NCBI GenBank assembly: GCA_025330725.1
Contig: JAIWND010000002.1
Coordinates: 1,178,001-1,242,000, forward strand
Length of the DNA stretch: 64,000 bases
Reading direction: 5' to 3'
Source: Chlamydoabsidia padenii
Lineage: Eukaryota > Mucoromycota > Mucoromycetes > Mucorales > Cunninghamellaceae
The number at the start of each line of letters is the position of its first letter. The stretch's first letter is position 1. Shown one piece after another: positions 11,396 to 22,633 of this stretch. The notes under the pieces are model-generated. The model was given only the letters and a program-made list of their open reading frames with translations, was not told the DNA's origin and ran no database searches. The translations under genes and the position numbers were made by a program.

Positions 11396-11825
11396 TATAG
11401 TAGTAGAAGTACCTTCCCCTCTTTTTACTTATATTTGTATCGTCATTAACTTACTTGTTATAGTATATACATATACCTCCTACTTTCATTGTTAGTACTT
11501 TTGTATCTTCACCTAATAAAAGCAAACTACATATCATATTTGTCTTATCCTAATTTTATAATTTGAAATTCCGCCGCATTGATGCATGATCTCAAACATG
11601 GCGCCACCAATCCAATATTTGTACATAGACCTCGAACTAACCAACTAATTGTTACTTGAAACATGAATACATATATCAGTTAGCAGAAACGTTACAACAA
11701 GATAAAAGAACCCACATAATGGAAATTGTCGCTGGTATTATTAGTATGAGATTTTGGGCGATGATTGAATACATGTCATTTTTGAAACCTTCTTTTGATT
11801 GGCTTTCCCCATCGATTTAAAGTTT
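11396..11825. other. Intergenic between kinase and carrier
   Basis: Kinase 3' flank with an AATAAAA signal near 11515. A loose copy of the recurrent motif (TTTGAAATTCCGCC) lies at 11562-11575. Nothing else is seen. Confidence 0.5.
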
Positions 11826-11837
11826 TTTGAAATCCCG
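11826..11837 (+). promoter_or_regulatory. Upstream motif TTTGAAATCCCG (mitochondrial carrier)
   Basis: Recurrent motif, 83 bases before the carrier ATG. Confidence 0.6.
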
Positions 11838-11919
11838 ACATTGAAGGAGTGTCTATTTTTTACATTTGTGCCTTTTTTTCTTTTCCTTTTTTTTTCTTTT
11901 CCCACTTTGAATCTCTTCC

Positions 11920-12563
11920 ATGACTGATAAAAACGCCAAACCCAAGAAAAGCTTACTGGTATATAATATCTAAAAAGAACAGTTGACATTGATATAATGA
12001 TAATGATATGGTACTGACGTTTTCCTTTGTTTTTAATGTTTTGGACTTTATAGAATGCAGCAACAGCAGGTCTGATGGCAGGTTCCTTGGAACTCTTTAT
12101 TATGCAGGTAAACAGCACGTAAATGACAGTAAACGGTATGCTTGATTCTTTTTTTAACTCTATCTATGAATAGCCTACCGATGTTATCAAGACAAGATCA
12201 CAATCCATTCGCGTTGCCTCTCATTACCAAAAAGGCCTCTTGCACACTTTTCGTCAAGTCTTGAAGGAAGAAGGCTTCACAGGTAAAAGAATCCTCAATA
12301 CATGTATATATATATATATATATATAAATAAAAGGGGAGATAGTGACAAAATTTATCTAACTTTTTATTACTTGTTTGTTATATAGCGTTTTACAGAGGC
12401 ACCGTGCCTGTGTTATGTATCGTTGGACCAAGAATATCATTACAATACATGGGTTTGGCGTTTTATAAACCAATATTTGAAAAGATGGATTTTCTTCCAG
12501 CACACAGCTCTGCAGGATTGGCAGGGGTAAGTGATCACAAGTAGGTAGAAAGGAACCACTCAC

Positions 12564-12624
<61 letters not shown>

Positions 12625-13507
12625 TCTATAGATTTGCACTGGGATCACTCAGGCAGTGACTCTAGGTAAGTAGTAAACAGAAATCTTTAACATCATCATT
12701 ATATTGACTTGAACGGCGTAATTTATAGTAACACCTCTGGAAATGATCAAGGTTAGACAACAAACGGATCTGATGAATGCAGCTCATGAAAGGAAATACC
12801 ACGGACTGATCAACACCACCACCTCAATCATTCGAAACGAAGGGTAAATATAGATAATATCATGTCTATAACCAGATGCTCATAATCTATACTTGTTTTT
12901 AGATTCCTAGCTTTGTATAGTGGATTAGCAGCCACAGTGGTCCGACAATCTTGGGGTAAGGAAATCGGGGTAACAAAGAAGATTTGACTCACATATATAT
13001 TTACAATAGGTCTACTGGTAAAATTCTCTGGATATACTGAAATCAAGTTATTTTTTGAAAAAACATCAAGTGATCCTACACAGCCACTTAGCCCCTGGAA
13101 GCATATGGTGAGCGGTGGACTGGCCAATGTACTAGTTGGCGTTTTAAACTCGCCACCTGATGTGGTGAAGACAAGGTAAAACTGCTGGGAATAAAAACTA
13201 AAAAAAAAAAAGATTAAACTTATCTTGTTGTTTAGAATGCAAGATGATGGTCGATTATATCGTAGTACGTGGGACTGTATAACAAGTATGGTAAAAAATG
13301 AAGGTCTGTCCTCCTTCTTCCGTGGATCCTGGCTTCGTATTGTGCGTGTATCAATAGGTAAGATATAAACTTTTATGCATGAATAATGATCGTCATTTGA
13401 ATTTACACTTTTTTTTATTCTTTATCTTTATAGGTGGTGCTATCCAATTCTCAGCTTATGAAGCTATCATGGCCTACTTGGAAAAAAATAACACTTTGGT
13501 CAAATAG
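11920..13507 (+). CDS. Mitochondrial carrier (SLC25), tri-/dicarboxylate group
   Basis: Ten exons: 11920-11958, 12054-12107, 12174-12282, 12387-12526, 12632-12665, 12729-12843,12903-12955, 13010-13175, 13236-13357 and 13434-13507, giving 301 residues, the normal carrier length. Three repeats carry the signature Px[DE]xx[KR]: PTDVIKTRSQ, PLEMIKVRQQ and PPDVVKTRMQ. The second and third repeats (GLAATVVRQSWG; NSPPDVVKTR) resemble citrate and succinate/fumarate carriers more than ADP/ATP or phosphate carriers. It should exchange an organic acid across the inner mitochondrial membrane. Exact substrate is not assigned. Intron 4 holds a 56-base poly(T) tract just before its acceptor. The start ATG is followed by a 13-codon first exon. 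Confidence 0.9.
12568..12623 (+). repeat. 56-base poly(T) tract at an intron acceptor
   Basis: Uninterrupted T run in intron 4 of the carrier gene, seven bases before the acceptor TATAG. Exact length is prone to sequencing error. Confidence 0.9.
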
Positions 13508-14043
13508 ATTAGTTTAGTTGCTTTATGTCTTTGAATCTTAATAAAAGTCTTTACAATGTATATTCCCTTTACATCATCTTACGGTCTCCTCTATTATGTA
13601 CTGTATTTTCGTCATTTAAATACAATTGTCTTGAATTCCCGAGACACAGATTTAAGATTATGCAAAGTCGTCTTGTTGATTAATACTCCGGTTAAGGAAG
13701 AGACGTCGTGTATGACCCTCAATATATATGATGTGCCTTCCAGTAAAGATTTTTGATTTTATATAATCTGTCATGTCAATTTCAAATCCCGAAAAGATAT
13801 GCGCATAAACGTCCTACTGACCGATAAATCATTAAAAAGGAGGTATCAAGATTATTTTTTAAACACAATGATTTTATTATAGACACAGTAAAACAGTAAG
13901 ACAAGAGGATATGTTATATGTAAGTATATATGTGTATGTGGATATGATATAAAACAATATGACTATGGTAATGATGGGTCGTAACAATGATTATGTGAGC
14001 AGAGAATTATATGTTAATGGGGAAGTGAAGGGGGGGTATAAAA
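13508..14043. other. Spacer between convergent genes with an orphan motif
   Basis: Lies between the 3' ends of the carrier (plus) and PTC7 (minus). Polyadenylation-like AATAAAAG is near 13541. It contains an exact TTTCAAATCCCG although no gene start is nearby. Confidence 0.5.
13780..13791 (+). promoter_or_regulatory. Orphan exact TTTCAAATCCCG motif
   Basis: Perfect copy of the recurrent motif between two convergent gene ends, with no recognised start codon downstream on either strand. Confidence 0.45.
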
Positions 14044-15737
14044 CTATGGTAAAGGAGGAGGGGAAGGACCTGGATTCTGGTCACGATCAATGACAGCGAC
14101 CAGCACACTGATATCATCAGCTTTGCCACCCTAAGATAAGACAAAAAAAAGAGGTGAGTCTGTATATTAATAAGATCATTTCCCCTTTCCCTATACTATT
14201 CCACTCTTACCTGATAATAGAGACCTTCATGCATTGCTCTAACTTGGAAGGGAGAAGTGGGATTGTCTGGATCTTCACTAACAACCTTTGCCCTAAAAGC
14301 AAGTGCATCCGATATAGCTTGTACCGGTAAATTCGATAGTGATAGTGATGGTGGATCAGAAGATTCCAGTGTTGGTGATGTTGATAGTTGTTGAGATCGT
14401 TCTTGTTCTATACAGTTCTGTATCTCTTCCAAGATTTCGTCGTCGTAGAGGTTGTCGAATAAGCCATCAGATGCTAGGACTAAGATATCTCCTTCTTCCA
14501 CTTTGATAGTAAATTGCTGATTTTTTTCGAATATTAATGTTAGAATGTATATAGTCCCAAGTTGCAAGTATTGTTTACCTGTGCATCCAAAGGTGAGTCA
14601 AAGGAAGCAGTTCCGAGTTGGAATGGAAAGTTAAAGGAGTGTTGCTGTTCTTCAGATCGAAAGATATAGTCATTTTTTCGTATCACCGATATTCCACAAT
14701 CACCCAAATTGGCCACCCGTAATTCATCCTGGCACAGTACAACAATACATGCAGTTGTCGATCCAACAATTCCCTAACAAACAAACAAACAAACAAAAAA
14801 TAAAAGAGTAAGTACAACAACATGGACACAAAATAGAAAGCGAAGAATTGAGGAAAAAACCTAATACACAGACCCGCAGATTCATGTTTCTACAAGAAGT
14901 AGTATTAAGTTTTCCCCTCAAAACAAACATCATTTTCCTTTAAACCATTCCTTTTTATCATTACCTCGTTTTGAGCATCCAAGCTTGTGAGGTGATAGGC
15001 ACTCTCTAGTATTTCTATGGGATTCGGAAGATGTTGCGGAATATGTTGTGGGCGTACATTGGTCTTGATTCGATCCAATTCCAATTGTGCGTAATGCATC
15101 AGTTTTCTAGAATAAAGTGCAGGATTTGCTCCTAAATGAATAGAATAGGGTGGTTAGTACAATGTAAAAGTCGTCTTTGTTCATATCATATTATTACCTG
15201 TATGAGTTCTCCAGCCTATAATATGATCAAGTATTTTTTTTTTTAAAAAAAAAAACATGTAAGTACCCCTTCCATCAGTTGTTTGATATCCTTCATCTTA
15301 CCACCAACACCATCGCTGACACCAAGGCTATCATTTCGTACAAAGTAGGCATCATCCCCTACCTGAATACTAGTATAAATGCCAGCATCTTGGTCTGAGT
15401 CGTCGTCTGTTGCCACCACCTTACCAGCTTTTGCGTGACCTGATACACCGTATTTCAACGTATAGTTATGTGGCGTACTTGTTGCAAGATCAGGATCAAA
15501 AAAGTCAATCAAGTTTAGATTGGACCGTGCTTTTTCATTTCGAGAGATGGCGGCCGCTGAGTAGTGTTTTCGTTGTAGGTAGTGTGACAATAAAAAGAAG
15601 ACATGTGGTTTTTGCCGTTGCTGTAGAGTTGATGACGATAGTAGGTGCTGGAATCGTGCATGTTGTGGGAAAGAGTGCGGGCCAATGGCTGAACGTCGAG
15701 ACAGAGGTCGAAGAATGGGTTGGACATTTTGTAGCAT
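14044..15737 (-). CDS. PTC7: PTC7-type mitochondrial PP2C phosphatase
   Basis: Six exons: 15302-15737, 15198-15215, 14965-15131, 14579-14773, 14211-14516 and 14044-14130, giving 402 residues. The Ptc7/PPTC7 family dephosphorylates mitochondrial proteins such as the coenzyme Q hydroxylase Coq7. The N terminus (LRPLSRRSAIGPHSFPQHAR) is Arg-rich without acids, as in a mitochondrial presequence. Metal-binding motifs in order: GVSDGVGG plus W, completed by the 18-nt second exon (motif around residue 142); ANLGDCGISVI; LVLASDGLFDNLYDDEI; GGKADDISVLVAVI. An extra Ser/Gln-rich segment (SQQLSTSPTLESSDPPS) lies between the last two. Reading through the first intron would replace the conserved Trp with Lys, which supports the microexon. 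Motif TTTCAAATTCCG lies 185 bases upstream. Confidence 0.93.
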
Positions 15738-16541
15738 GGGAATATTACACAGTAGTAAACAAATGACAAGGAGAGTAGTATTGGGATAAGATTAAAGAGA
15801 TGGAGAGATATGATTAGGTTGGAAGAAAGTAAAAGATAAAAAAAAGTGTGCCTGTGAATGAAAAGGAAGGAGTAAAAAGGAGAAATGTAAAAAACGGGGG
15901 AGTCAGATTTTTTATACATATTTTCAAATTCCGCTAGTCAGTGGAAAAAATCACGAGCCAGTTTTCATGCCATCGAATGATAACTTGAACAGTCTCCATG
16001 TATTCCAGTGTTGGGCTCACAAGTACTTTCTACATACTTCGATATACTCATTTACCTTTTTGAATACAATTCGCCTCTCAAGTGAGCCCACAACCCAATC
16101 ATGACATGGGATTACCTGTGCAAGTTCGTGAATACATCCACTCCTTTAACGACAATGTGTCTGACAACAACTATAATTCACGTTCCTGTGAGTGCAGCAT
16201 CTGCTTGAAGAAAAAGAAATGACGGTGTTTAAATTGTGCCTCACTGGGATTGAAATGTTATAAAAATCGTGTTGAGGCAACACCCCTTCATAGTTACTGA
16301 TGAACCCCTTTTTCATTTATTTAGACTGGTACCAACTACCCTTTTACTTTGAAAGAATCACACTCATATTCACATATCGTTCCTTTCAGACAATGAGAAG
16401 AGAAAAATGTCAGACTGAGGATTGATATGCCGATTTTCTCATGTTGTACATAACTCTATTACCTTCTTTTAATGAAACTAAAGATACCATTAAAAATCCA
16501 TAGTAGCCATAAAGTTTCTTAAAGCACTGTTCTGCTTATCA
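15738..16541. other. Divergent intergenic region (PTC7 / peroxisomal carrier)
   Basis: Carries two copies of the recurrent motif, 15922-15933 and 16542-16553, one nearer each divergent gene. No ORF of note is seen. Confidence 0.5.
15922..15933 (+). promoter_or_regulatory. Upstream motif TTTCAAATTCCG (PTC7)
   Basis: One-base variant of the recurrent motif, 185 bases from the minus-strand PTC7 ATG. This is farther than usual, so the transcription start may lie closer to it. Confidence 0.45.
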
Positions 16542-16553
16542 TTTCAAATCCCG
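16542..16553 (+). promoter_or_regulatory. Upstream motif TTTCAAATCCCG (peroxisomal carrier)
   Basis: Exact motif, 85 bases before the ATG at 16638. Confidence 0.65.
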
Positions 16554-16637
16554 CTACCCCAGTTTCTTTAGTGTATATTTGATTCTGCTAATTTTTCAAT
16601 CTTCTTTCACTTTGATTTTTTTTTTTTCCAATCACAC

Positions 16638-17891
16638 ATGTCTGATAACATTGCTCACGCAATATCTGGTAAGTACGCATATGCTTCATTCCGATTACAT
16701 CGACTACCAAAGCTAACTAACTTCCCCCTTTTATAATTTAGGTGCCGGTGGTGGTATGGTGGCCATGACTTTGACCTACCCTCTTGTCTCCATTAGCTCT
16801 CGTCTTCAGGTCCAAAAGGGTGGCCAAGGCAAAGATGAATACAAAGTACAATCACTTGCTTACATCCCCACTTTAATATACTAACTATAACTTTTTATGA
16901 CGTTTACAATAGAATACTGCAGATGCTTTTTTCAAGATTCTTGCTAAAGAAGGATGTAAAGGATTATATTCGTAAGTCGATCCACGAACGTGCAGACTAA
17001 ATACTAACTCTCTTTTTTTTTATATGTATAGTGGTTTAGGCTCTGGTATATTTGGGATTGCTATCACGAATGGTGTATACTACTACTGTTACGAAGCGGT
17101 GAAAGCGGTCTTTATCAGTGCAAAACCAAACCAGCCCATGTCTACAGGCGAATCCATGTTGGCGGGTGCAATGGCTGGTAGTGCCGTCGTACTGGCGACT
17201 CATCCCATATGGACTGTAAATGTAAGTATTTTAAAGTGAATAGGAAATAGACAAACATTTGACCTTTTTATATATAGACACGATTGACGGTACGTAAAGG
17301 GGTGGAAACTGAAAAGAATCAAACGGCGCTCACAATTGCTACTGATATATTTCAAAAAGAAGGTATTTCTGGACTGTATGCGGGTGTGGGTGCTGCTCTG
17401 GCTTTGGTGATCAACCCTATTATCCAGTACTCTGTATTTGAACACATCAAGACCAAGATTGTAAAAGTCAGGGCACTCGGCAACTTTGATTTTTTTCTTT
17501 TGGGCGCATTCTCTAAATTAGTGGCGACTGGTGTCTCTTATCCTTACTTGTAAGTCCTCTTTTTTTTTTTTTTTTTTTTTTTGAAAAACAAACAAACAAA
17601 CATATAATAGTATAAAGTGGATCCTCATACCATGTCTGTAGGGTGGTCAAGTCTCGAATGCAAATCAGTCAAAAAGAAGATGAAAGGTATAACTCGGTGT
17701 TGGATGGACTCCGAAGAATCATCGCGGCGGAAGGTGTCAAAGGGCTCTATGGTGGTTTGCAAAGCAAGATTATCCAAAGTGTACTAACTGCTGCCTTCTT
17801 GTTTATGGCCAAGGAGGTACTGTTTGATTGGTCTAAATGGTTACTTGTCATTATTGGTGCTCGGAAACGTCTGGCTGTTGTTGGAAAATAG
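16638..17891 (+). CDS. ANT1: Peroxisomal adenine nucleotide carrier, PMP47/ANT1/SLC25A17-like
   Basis: Six exons: 16638-16668, 16742-16845, 16913-16971, 17032-17221, 17278-17549 and 17642-17891, giving 301 residues. The protein is expected to bring ATP into peroxisomes in exchange for AMP, supporting fatty-acid activation and beta-oxidation. Evidence is the atypical carrier signatures of this subfamily: YPLVSISSRLQVQ in repeat 1, HPIWTVNTRLTVR in repeat 2 and YPYLVVKSRMQ in repeat 3, with GLYSGLGSGI and GLYGGLQSKI. HPIWxVNTR is characteristic of PMP34/PMP47 rather than mitochondrial carriers. The first coding exon has only ten codons. A 23-base poly(T) tract lies in the last intron. Confidence 0.92.
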
Positions 17892-18036
17892 TTGCAGTAT
17901 TAGATTAGTAAAACTCCCCTTCCTAATAGATTTATTGATAATATCATCTTTAGATTTTAGATTACTAAACATTTATAATAAACATCCTATGAATTTTGTG
18001 CCAATCTCTTTAAATGATACATATAATACTGTTGTA

Positions 18037-19745
18037 CTAGTTTTATTAAAATAAGTAAAATAAACGTCGTTTTGTACTAGTTTAAAGGAATGATAACAGC
18101 AATGATACATAGGCAAAGAAAGCAAACAGTCAGTTAGTACACGTGGACAGCCCATTTTGTCTTTGGAAATGATAAAACTTACCAAATAATGCAGTTTAGA
18201 GCAGGTTGCGATCACTTTTTCAGATGAAAAAGAAAAAGAAAAGAAAGTGGAGGTGAAGAAATTTCAATCTTTTTACAAAATACATCAGTGCTGGGAAAAT
18301 GGAAGAAAAATGAAAATTGATGGTGAACCAACCAATTCAATGGAGCAAACCCTTGTCAATCAGTTGGATAAACGATATAATCACATGTATTTGAACAGTT
18401 TCACTAATCACAAACATGCTGATCATAAGGCAATACATGTAAAGAAGCTAGGATGTAATGGTGGCGGGATTTCAAAAAACATCGATCAATGCAAAAAAAA
18501 AAGAGTCTGGTTATGATAACGTTATGGGTATCAATAGACCCCCTGTTTCCCTCTTTTCCTAATCAAACTACATTCCAATCGGCAGATAATCGTTGCAGCC
18601 TGGTTGACCACACTGGCAGTGGCGGAAGGAGAGAGGAAAGAAGACAGGGCAGAGAGAGACAGAGAGAGGATTCATCCAATTATATTGGAGGTGGAGAGGA
18701 GGGCGGAAAAAAGACATAAAAGATGAAGGGAAAAAAAGGTTGTCAATCAGTGTTGGGGAAATGATAGCGTATGAAAATTGATGGTGAACCAATCATTCAA
18801 ACAATGGATAAGAATGCCTCAAAGATAGGAGGTGGTCAGTACTAGGGAAAGCGTACGATTTTTAGGATTAGGTCTAGATGTAGCCAATCAAATCAGTAAT
18901 CCAAAAAGATGAGGTTTTTATTAGACGTCAAATGGTTATGGTATTTAGGTTAAAAGCCAAGTACCAAGTCCCTTGTGTCAATCTGTCCGAACTTGCGATG
19001 ACTTTTACCTGTCATGAAACCCACTTCGTGTTCAAATCCCGCTTTACCTTGATTCCTTACTAAGATATTGGATGGGCTCTCCTCGCTCCATTGTTAAAGG
19101 ATGCTAATGATTAAAGTGGTGATGTGAATACTATGACCCATTTCCAACATACTTTACCGCAAAAGTCAAGCACCAGGACCCTTGTGTTAGTCAGTCCAAG
19201 CTTGTAATTAGTTTCACCTGTCTTTTGCAAGAAGACATTTTTTACAGACAGAAACAAAAAGAGTTTTCAAATCCCGCCAGTCCCTAGTCAGAGTGGGAAA
19301 GGGCTCTACTCGCTCCATTATCAACGGATGCTAATGATTAAAGTAGCCATGTGGACACTATGACCTATTTCTAACATACTTTACAGCAAAGTCAAGCTCC
19401 AAGATCCTTGTGTTGGGATGTTTAGACTTGCAATGACTTTTACCTTTTCTTTGCGACGAAAGATTTTTTTTTTGTAGACGAAAGAAAGCTTCATTTTCAA
19501 ACGCCGAACACCAAAATTCAATACGCCTGCATGATCATGGAGGGGAAGCGTCGTCAGTCGAGATTTCGTTACTTGTTATAGAGCCCAAATTTATATATTC
19601 AGTCTTTCTTTACCCAACTTCTCCCGTGGCTCCCTCTTTGCGAGGGCACTCTATTCCATTTCTATTACTATCAACACATTGTTGCGCAAAAAAAGCGGGA
19701 TTTCAAAGTTTTATGAAGTGTGAGATGTCCGTACGATTTGGCGTT
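18037..19745 (+). repeat. Long dispersed repeat, copy A
   Basis: About 1.7 kb of non-coding DNA matching 45287-46800 in the same orientation. Blocks seen in both: AAACAGTCAGTTAGTACA (18118 / 45384), GCGATTTTTAGGATTAG-like text (18854 / 45562), CAAATGGTTATGGTAT (18929 / 45637), GGATGCTAATGATTAAAGTGG (19097 / 45832), ACGAAAGAAAGCTTCATTTTC (19480 / 46223) and GAGATGTCCGTACGATTT (19723 / 46781). Copy A has about 500 extra bases (18190-18840) relative to copy B. No ORF with recognisable protein, terminal repeats or target-site duplication could be defined. It may be a non-autonomous mobile element or a decayed larger one. Confidence 0.8.
18960..19500 (+). repeat. Internal tandem units of copy A (about 209-226 bases)
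   Basis: The phrase (A/C)CAAGxxCC..CCTTGTGT recurs at about 18971, 19180 and 19406. Each is followed by a related block with a TTTCAAATCCCG-like site, a CTCGCTCCATT block and GATGCTAATGATTAAAG. The units have diverged by many substitutions. Confidence 0.7.
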
Positions 19746-19877
19746 TTAAAACAACAGTATGATTTTATTTATATAGAAGAGTGCTTTGTTGTACTGTAAC
19801 TGTACTATTATATTTTAAATCAATAGCTATGATATAGTCTACGTTTCATATCCCCTGCTCCCTTTGGCCAAATGGTC

Positions 19878-19894
19878 GGCACCCCTCGGGTGCC
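19878..19894. other. Perfect 7-bp hairpin
   Basis: GGCACCC, loop CTC, GGGTGCC, in a locally GC-rich patch of an AT-rich spacer. No RNA gene could be matched to it. Confidence 0.4.
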
Positions 19895-20096
19895 TGCGGC
19901 GCAAATTTGTCGATACATTTACGTTTAGGCGTAGAATTACAATACAACTTTTTGATGGAGTCAGGGGTCACACCAATCAGCAGACAACATCGGCGTTTCA
20001 AAAAGAATGGGAAAGACAAGTACACACATAAGCATAATATGATGTGGTGTGAAGGTGGATGGACCTTTCATCAGATCAAATCACTGCCTTTTCGAG

Positions 20097-20119
20097 CGGG
20101 ATTTAATTTTCAAATCCCG
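20097..20119. promoter_or_regulatory. Inverted pair of the upstream motif (OST48)
   Basis: CGGGATTTAA at 20097-20106 faces TTTCAAATCCCG at 20108-20119, forming a near-palindrome 93 bases before the OST48 ATG. Confidence 0.65.
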
Positions 20120-20211
20120 ATGCTATTTGAATTTTTTCTCTCTTGGCTTTTTTTCATTCGTTCAGCTCTCTTTCCCTTTTATTTTATTACACACTCTACC
20201 AATTGGGAAGG

Positions 20212-21181
20212 ATGAAAAGTATACTGTCATTGACCTTGACCATTTTGGTTATCTTTGCGTCATCTATACTAGCATTATCTTCTTCAGGGTCTCGGGTACT
20301 TGTACTTTTAGATGATCTAGTTGACCAACCTACTTATTCGCGTTTTTGGAAATCCCTTCAAGGTAAATTAAAAAGAAAAGGATGGATGACAGTTTGATAG
20401 ACTAACTTTAATACCATACTTTGTATATAGACCGAAAATATCAACTTGACTTTAAACAAGCCAACGACCCTGGTAACTCTCTTCACTTGTTTGGCGAATC
20501 CAGTTACGATCACATTATTCACTTTGCTCCTAAAACCAACGGTAAAGAACAGTACCTCCCCTCCCATCTGACCACTTTATACAAATATACATATAACTAA
20601 CATCTCTTTGTACTATTCGTTACTTGGTATTATAGAACTTGGACAACACCCTGGACTCAACAATGTAGCTCTTGTCAACTTTGTCAAACAAGGTGGTAAT
20701 TTACTGGTGGGTGCTGATGATCAAGCTAGCAATACTTTACGTGACTTGGCCAATGAATTCGACATTGAATTTGATCCCAAAGGTAGCCGTGTATTGGATA
20801 AGGATGCCGAAGACAAGCATGATGGAATCATTCTCACCAAACAAATCATTGCTCCCTCTCCCATTATTGATACTACCGCATTGACTGGCTCCCTCCTTTA
20901 TCGTGGTATTGGCCTAATACCTGGCAAGGTACCTTTGTTGAATCGTATCTTGACAAGTGAAAAGGATGCTGTCAGTGGTGATCGATACAATGCCAAGGAT
21001 CATAACAAGGTGGACTTGATCGCGTCTATGCAGACACGCCAATCTTCTCGTGCTACTTTTGTGGGCTCTTTGGACTTTTTCTCGGATGACTTTTGGACCG
21101 GTGATGTGAAAAGGTAAAACATATATATATCTGTATTGGGTGATCCTCTTGTTTACTAATTGACTTCTATCTCTCTCTTCT

Positions 21182-21219
<38 letters not shown>

Positions 21220-21795
21220 ACTGATAGCTTTGAAAACTCTGTAAATGGCAACGAAGCATTTACCAATCAACTGGTGAAATGGACCTTCCAAGAAAAGGGT
21301 GTACTCAAAGTAGTCGACCATCGCCATCACAAGGAAAACAGCACAGAATCATTGGAATGGTATCGCATCAAGGACGACATTGTGTATGTGGTTGAAGTAG
21401 CGGAATACAAGGATGATCAATGGGTGCCCTTCCACGCCGACGATATGCAATTAGAAGTCATCATGCTCGACCCTTATATTCGTACTACATTGAAGGATGA
21501 AACAGCCAGTCAACAAGATTATGGACGATTCACTGCTCATATCACCCTTCCTGATGTCTATGGTGTCTTTACCTTCAAGGTCAATTACAAGCGCCCTGGA
21601 TGGACTTATCTATTGGCTGAAGATGTGGTGGCTATTCGTCCTTTCCGACACAATGAATACCCTCGCTTCTTGTCCGCTGCTTATCCTTACTATGCCTCGG
21701 TCGGAAGTATGGTGCTTGGCTTTTTGTTGTTTAGTGCTGTTTGGTTGTCAACTTGGGGTAGTCGTCAAACTATAGATAAAAAGAAATCTCAATAA
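20212..21795 (+). CDS. WBP1: Oligosaccharyltransferase 48-kDa subunit (WBP1/DDOST)
   Basis: Four exons: 20212-20362, 20431-20541, 20636-21113 and 21228-21795, giving 435 residues. It is an essential non-catalytic subunit of the ER complex that transfers the lipid-linked glycan to Asn in nascent proteins. The start gives a clear signal peptide (MKSILSLTLTILVIFASSIL). The luminal GIFT-like domain begins SGSRVLVLLDD and includes VNFVKQGGNLLVGAD and FVGSLDFFSDDFW. Near the end is WTYLLAEDVVAIRPFRHNEY, the most conserved part of the family, followed by a single transmembrane segment (SVGSMVLGFLLFSAVWLSTW) and a lysine-rich cytosolic tail, KKKSQ, a typical ER-retention di-lysine context. A 35-base poly(T) lies in the last intron. 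Confidence 0.95.
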
Positions 21796-22529
21796 ATAAA
21801 ATCATACAGTTGTATGTAAATCTCTCTCCTATTTTTTTAAAATGTTGTCTCCGTCTCTCTCTTTCTCTCTCTCTTCTTCTTCTTCTTCTTCTTCTTCTAC
21901 GTCTTGATAGCTACATATTTGTCTCTTTGTAATATAATACCATGTATCGTTTTATTGCATACTATATACTAGAGCTTGATCCTTACCTAGTTTTACTCCT
22001 TCAAACAGGCGGGGTTTAAATCCGATCAACCTGTCAAGCCAAGGTAAGTTGGAAGACGGGACGATCTTCCGGCAACCAAGTGAGCCGACTTTGGAAAGCG
22101 ATTAAGATTACTCAATGCTTTTATAGTATTATTAGTTTTATTAAAATAAGTAAAATAAACAATAAAATAAACGATGTTTTAAAAATAGTTTAAAGGAATG
22201 ATTAAAAGCAATGATACATTGGAAAAGAAAGCAAACAGTCAGTTAGTACACGTGGACAGCCCATTTTGTCTTTGGAAATGGTAAAACTTACCCGAAAGAG
22301 TTAAACAAAGAAAAAGAAAAATCGGATGCAGTCCCGATGGAACACCTATCTTCATTAATGTTTGACTTGTAATCGTTGAAGCTTCGGTAGAACACATACG
22401 GGACGTGGAAGAGAGATGGCGGAAAGAAGAGATACCTCGCCAAAACAAAACAAAAAACAAAAACTTGAAGGAGAGGAAGGAGAACCATTCCAAACGTCGA
22501 TTGGTGCCTCGACCTTTTCCTTTTGAGAT
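21796..22529. other. Intergenic with CTT microsatellite and partial dispersed repeat
   Basis: A (CTT)n run lies at about 21871-21899. The interval also holds partial repeat copy C. Nothing coding is recognised. Confidence 0.5.
22129..22291 (+). repeat. Dispersed repeat, partial copy C (5' part only)
   Basis: Matches the first about 150 bases of copies A and [61 protein letters not shown] and AAACTTACC. Similarity stops after about 22291. Confidence 0.85.
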
Positions 22530-22540
22530 CGGGATTTAAA
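22530..22540 (-). promoter_or_regulatory. Upstream motif CGGGATTTAAA (ALKBH7-like)
   Basis: Reverse orientation relative to the gene, 94 bases before the ATG. Confidence 0.6.
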
Positions 22541-22633
22541 ATTTTGAATAAAGATAAAGTAAATAAAAAATCGGTTTCCTTCAACTTCTTTTCTTTCTGT
22601 CATTCAACTTTTTTCTAACTCTACTTCTTCAAT

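Noticed and set aside
18247..18516. 89-codon plus-strand ORF in repeat copy A
   Set aside because: Absent from copy B and C, no recognisable protein, contains a TTTCAAA motif site; likely chance.
19029..19042. GTTCAAATCCCGC (and GGTTCAAAACCCGC at 46310) looks like the T-arm/B box of a tRNA gene
   Set aside because: No A box or cloverleaf could be built around either site; the text is part of the dispersed repeat.
19878..19894. Hairpin considered as a terminator or structured RNA
   Set aside because: Single 7-bp stem without T-run, compensatory evidence or flanking gene; not interpretable alone.
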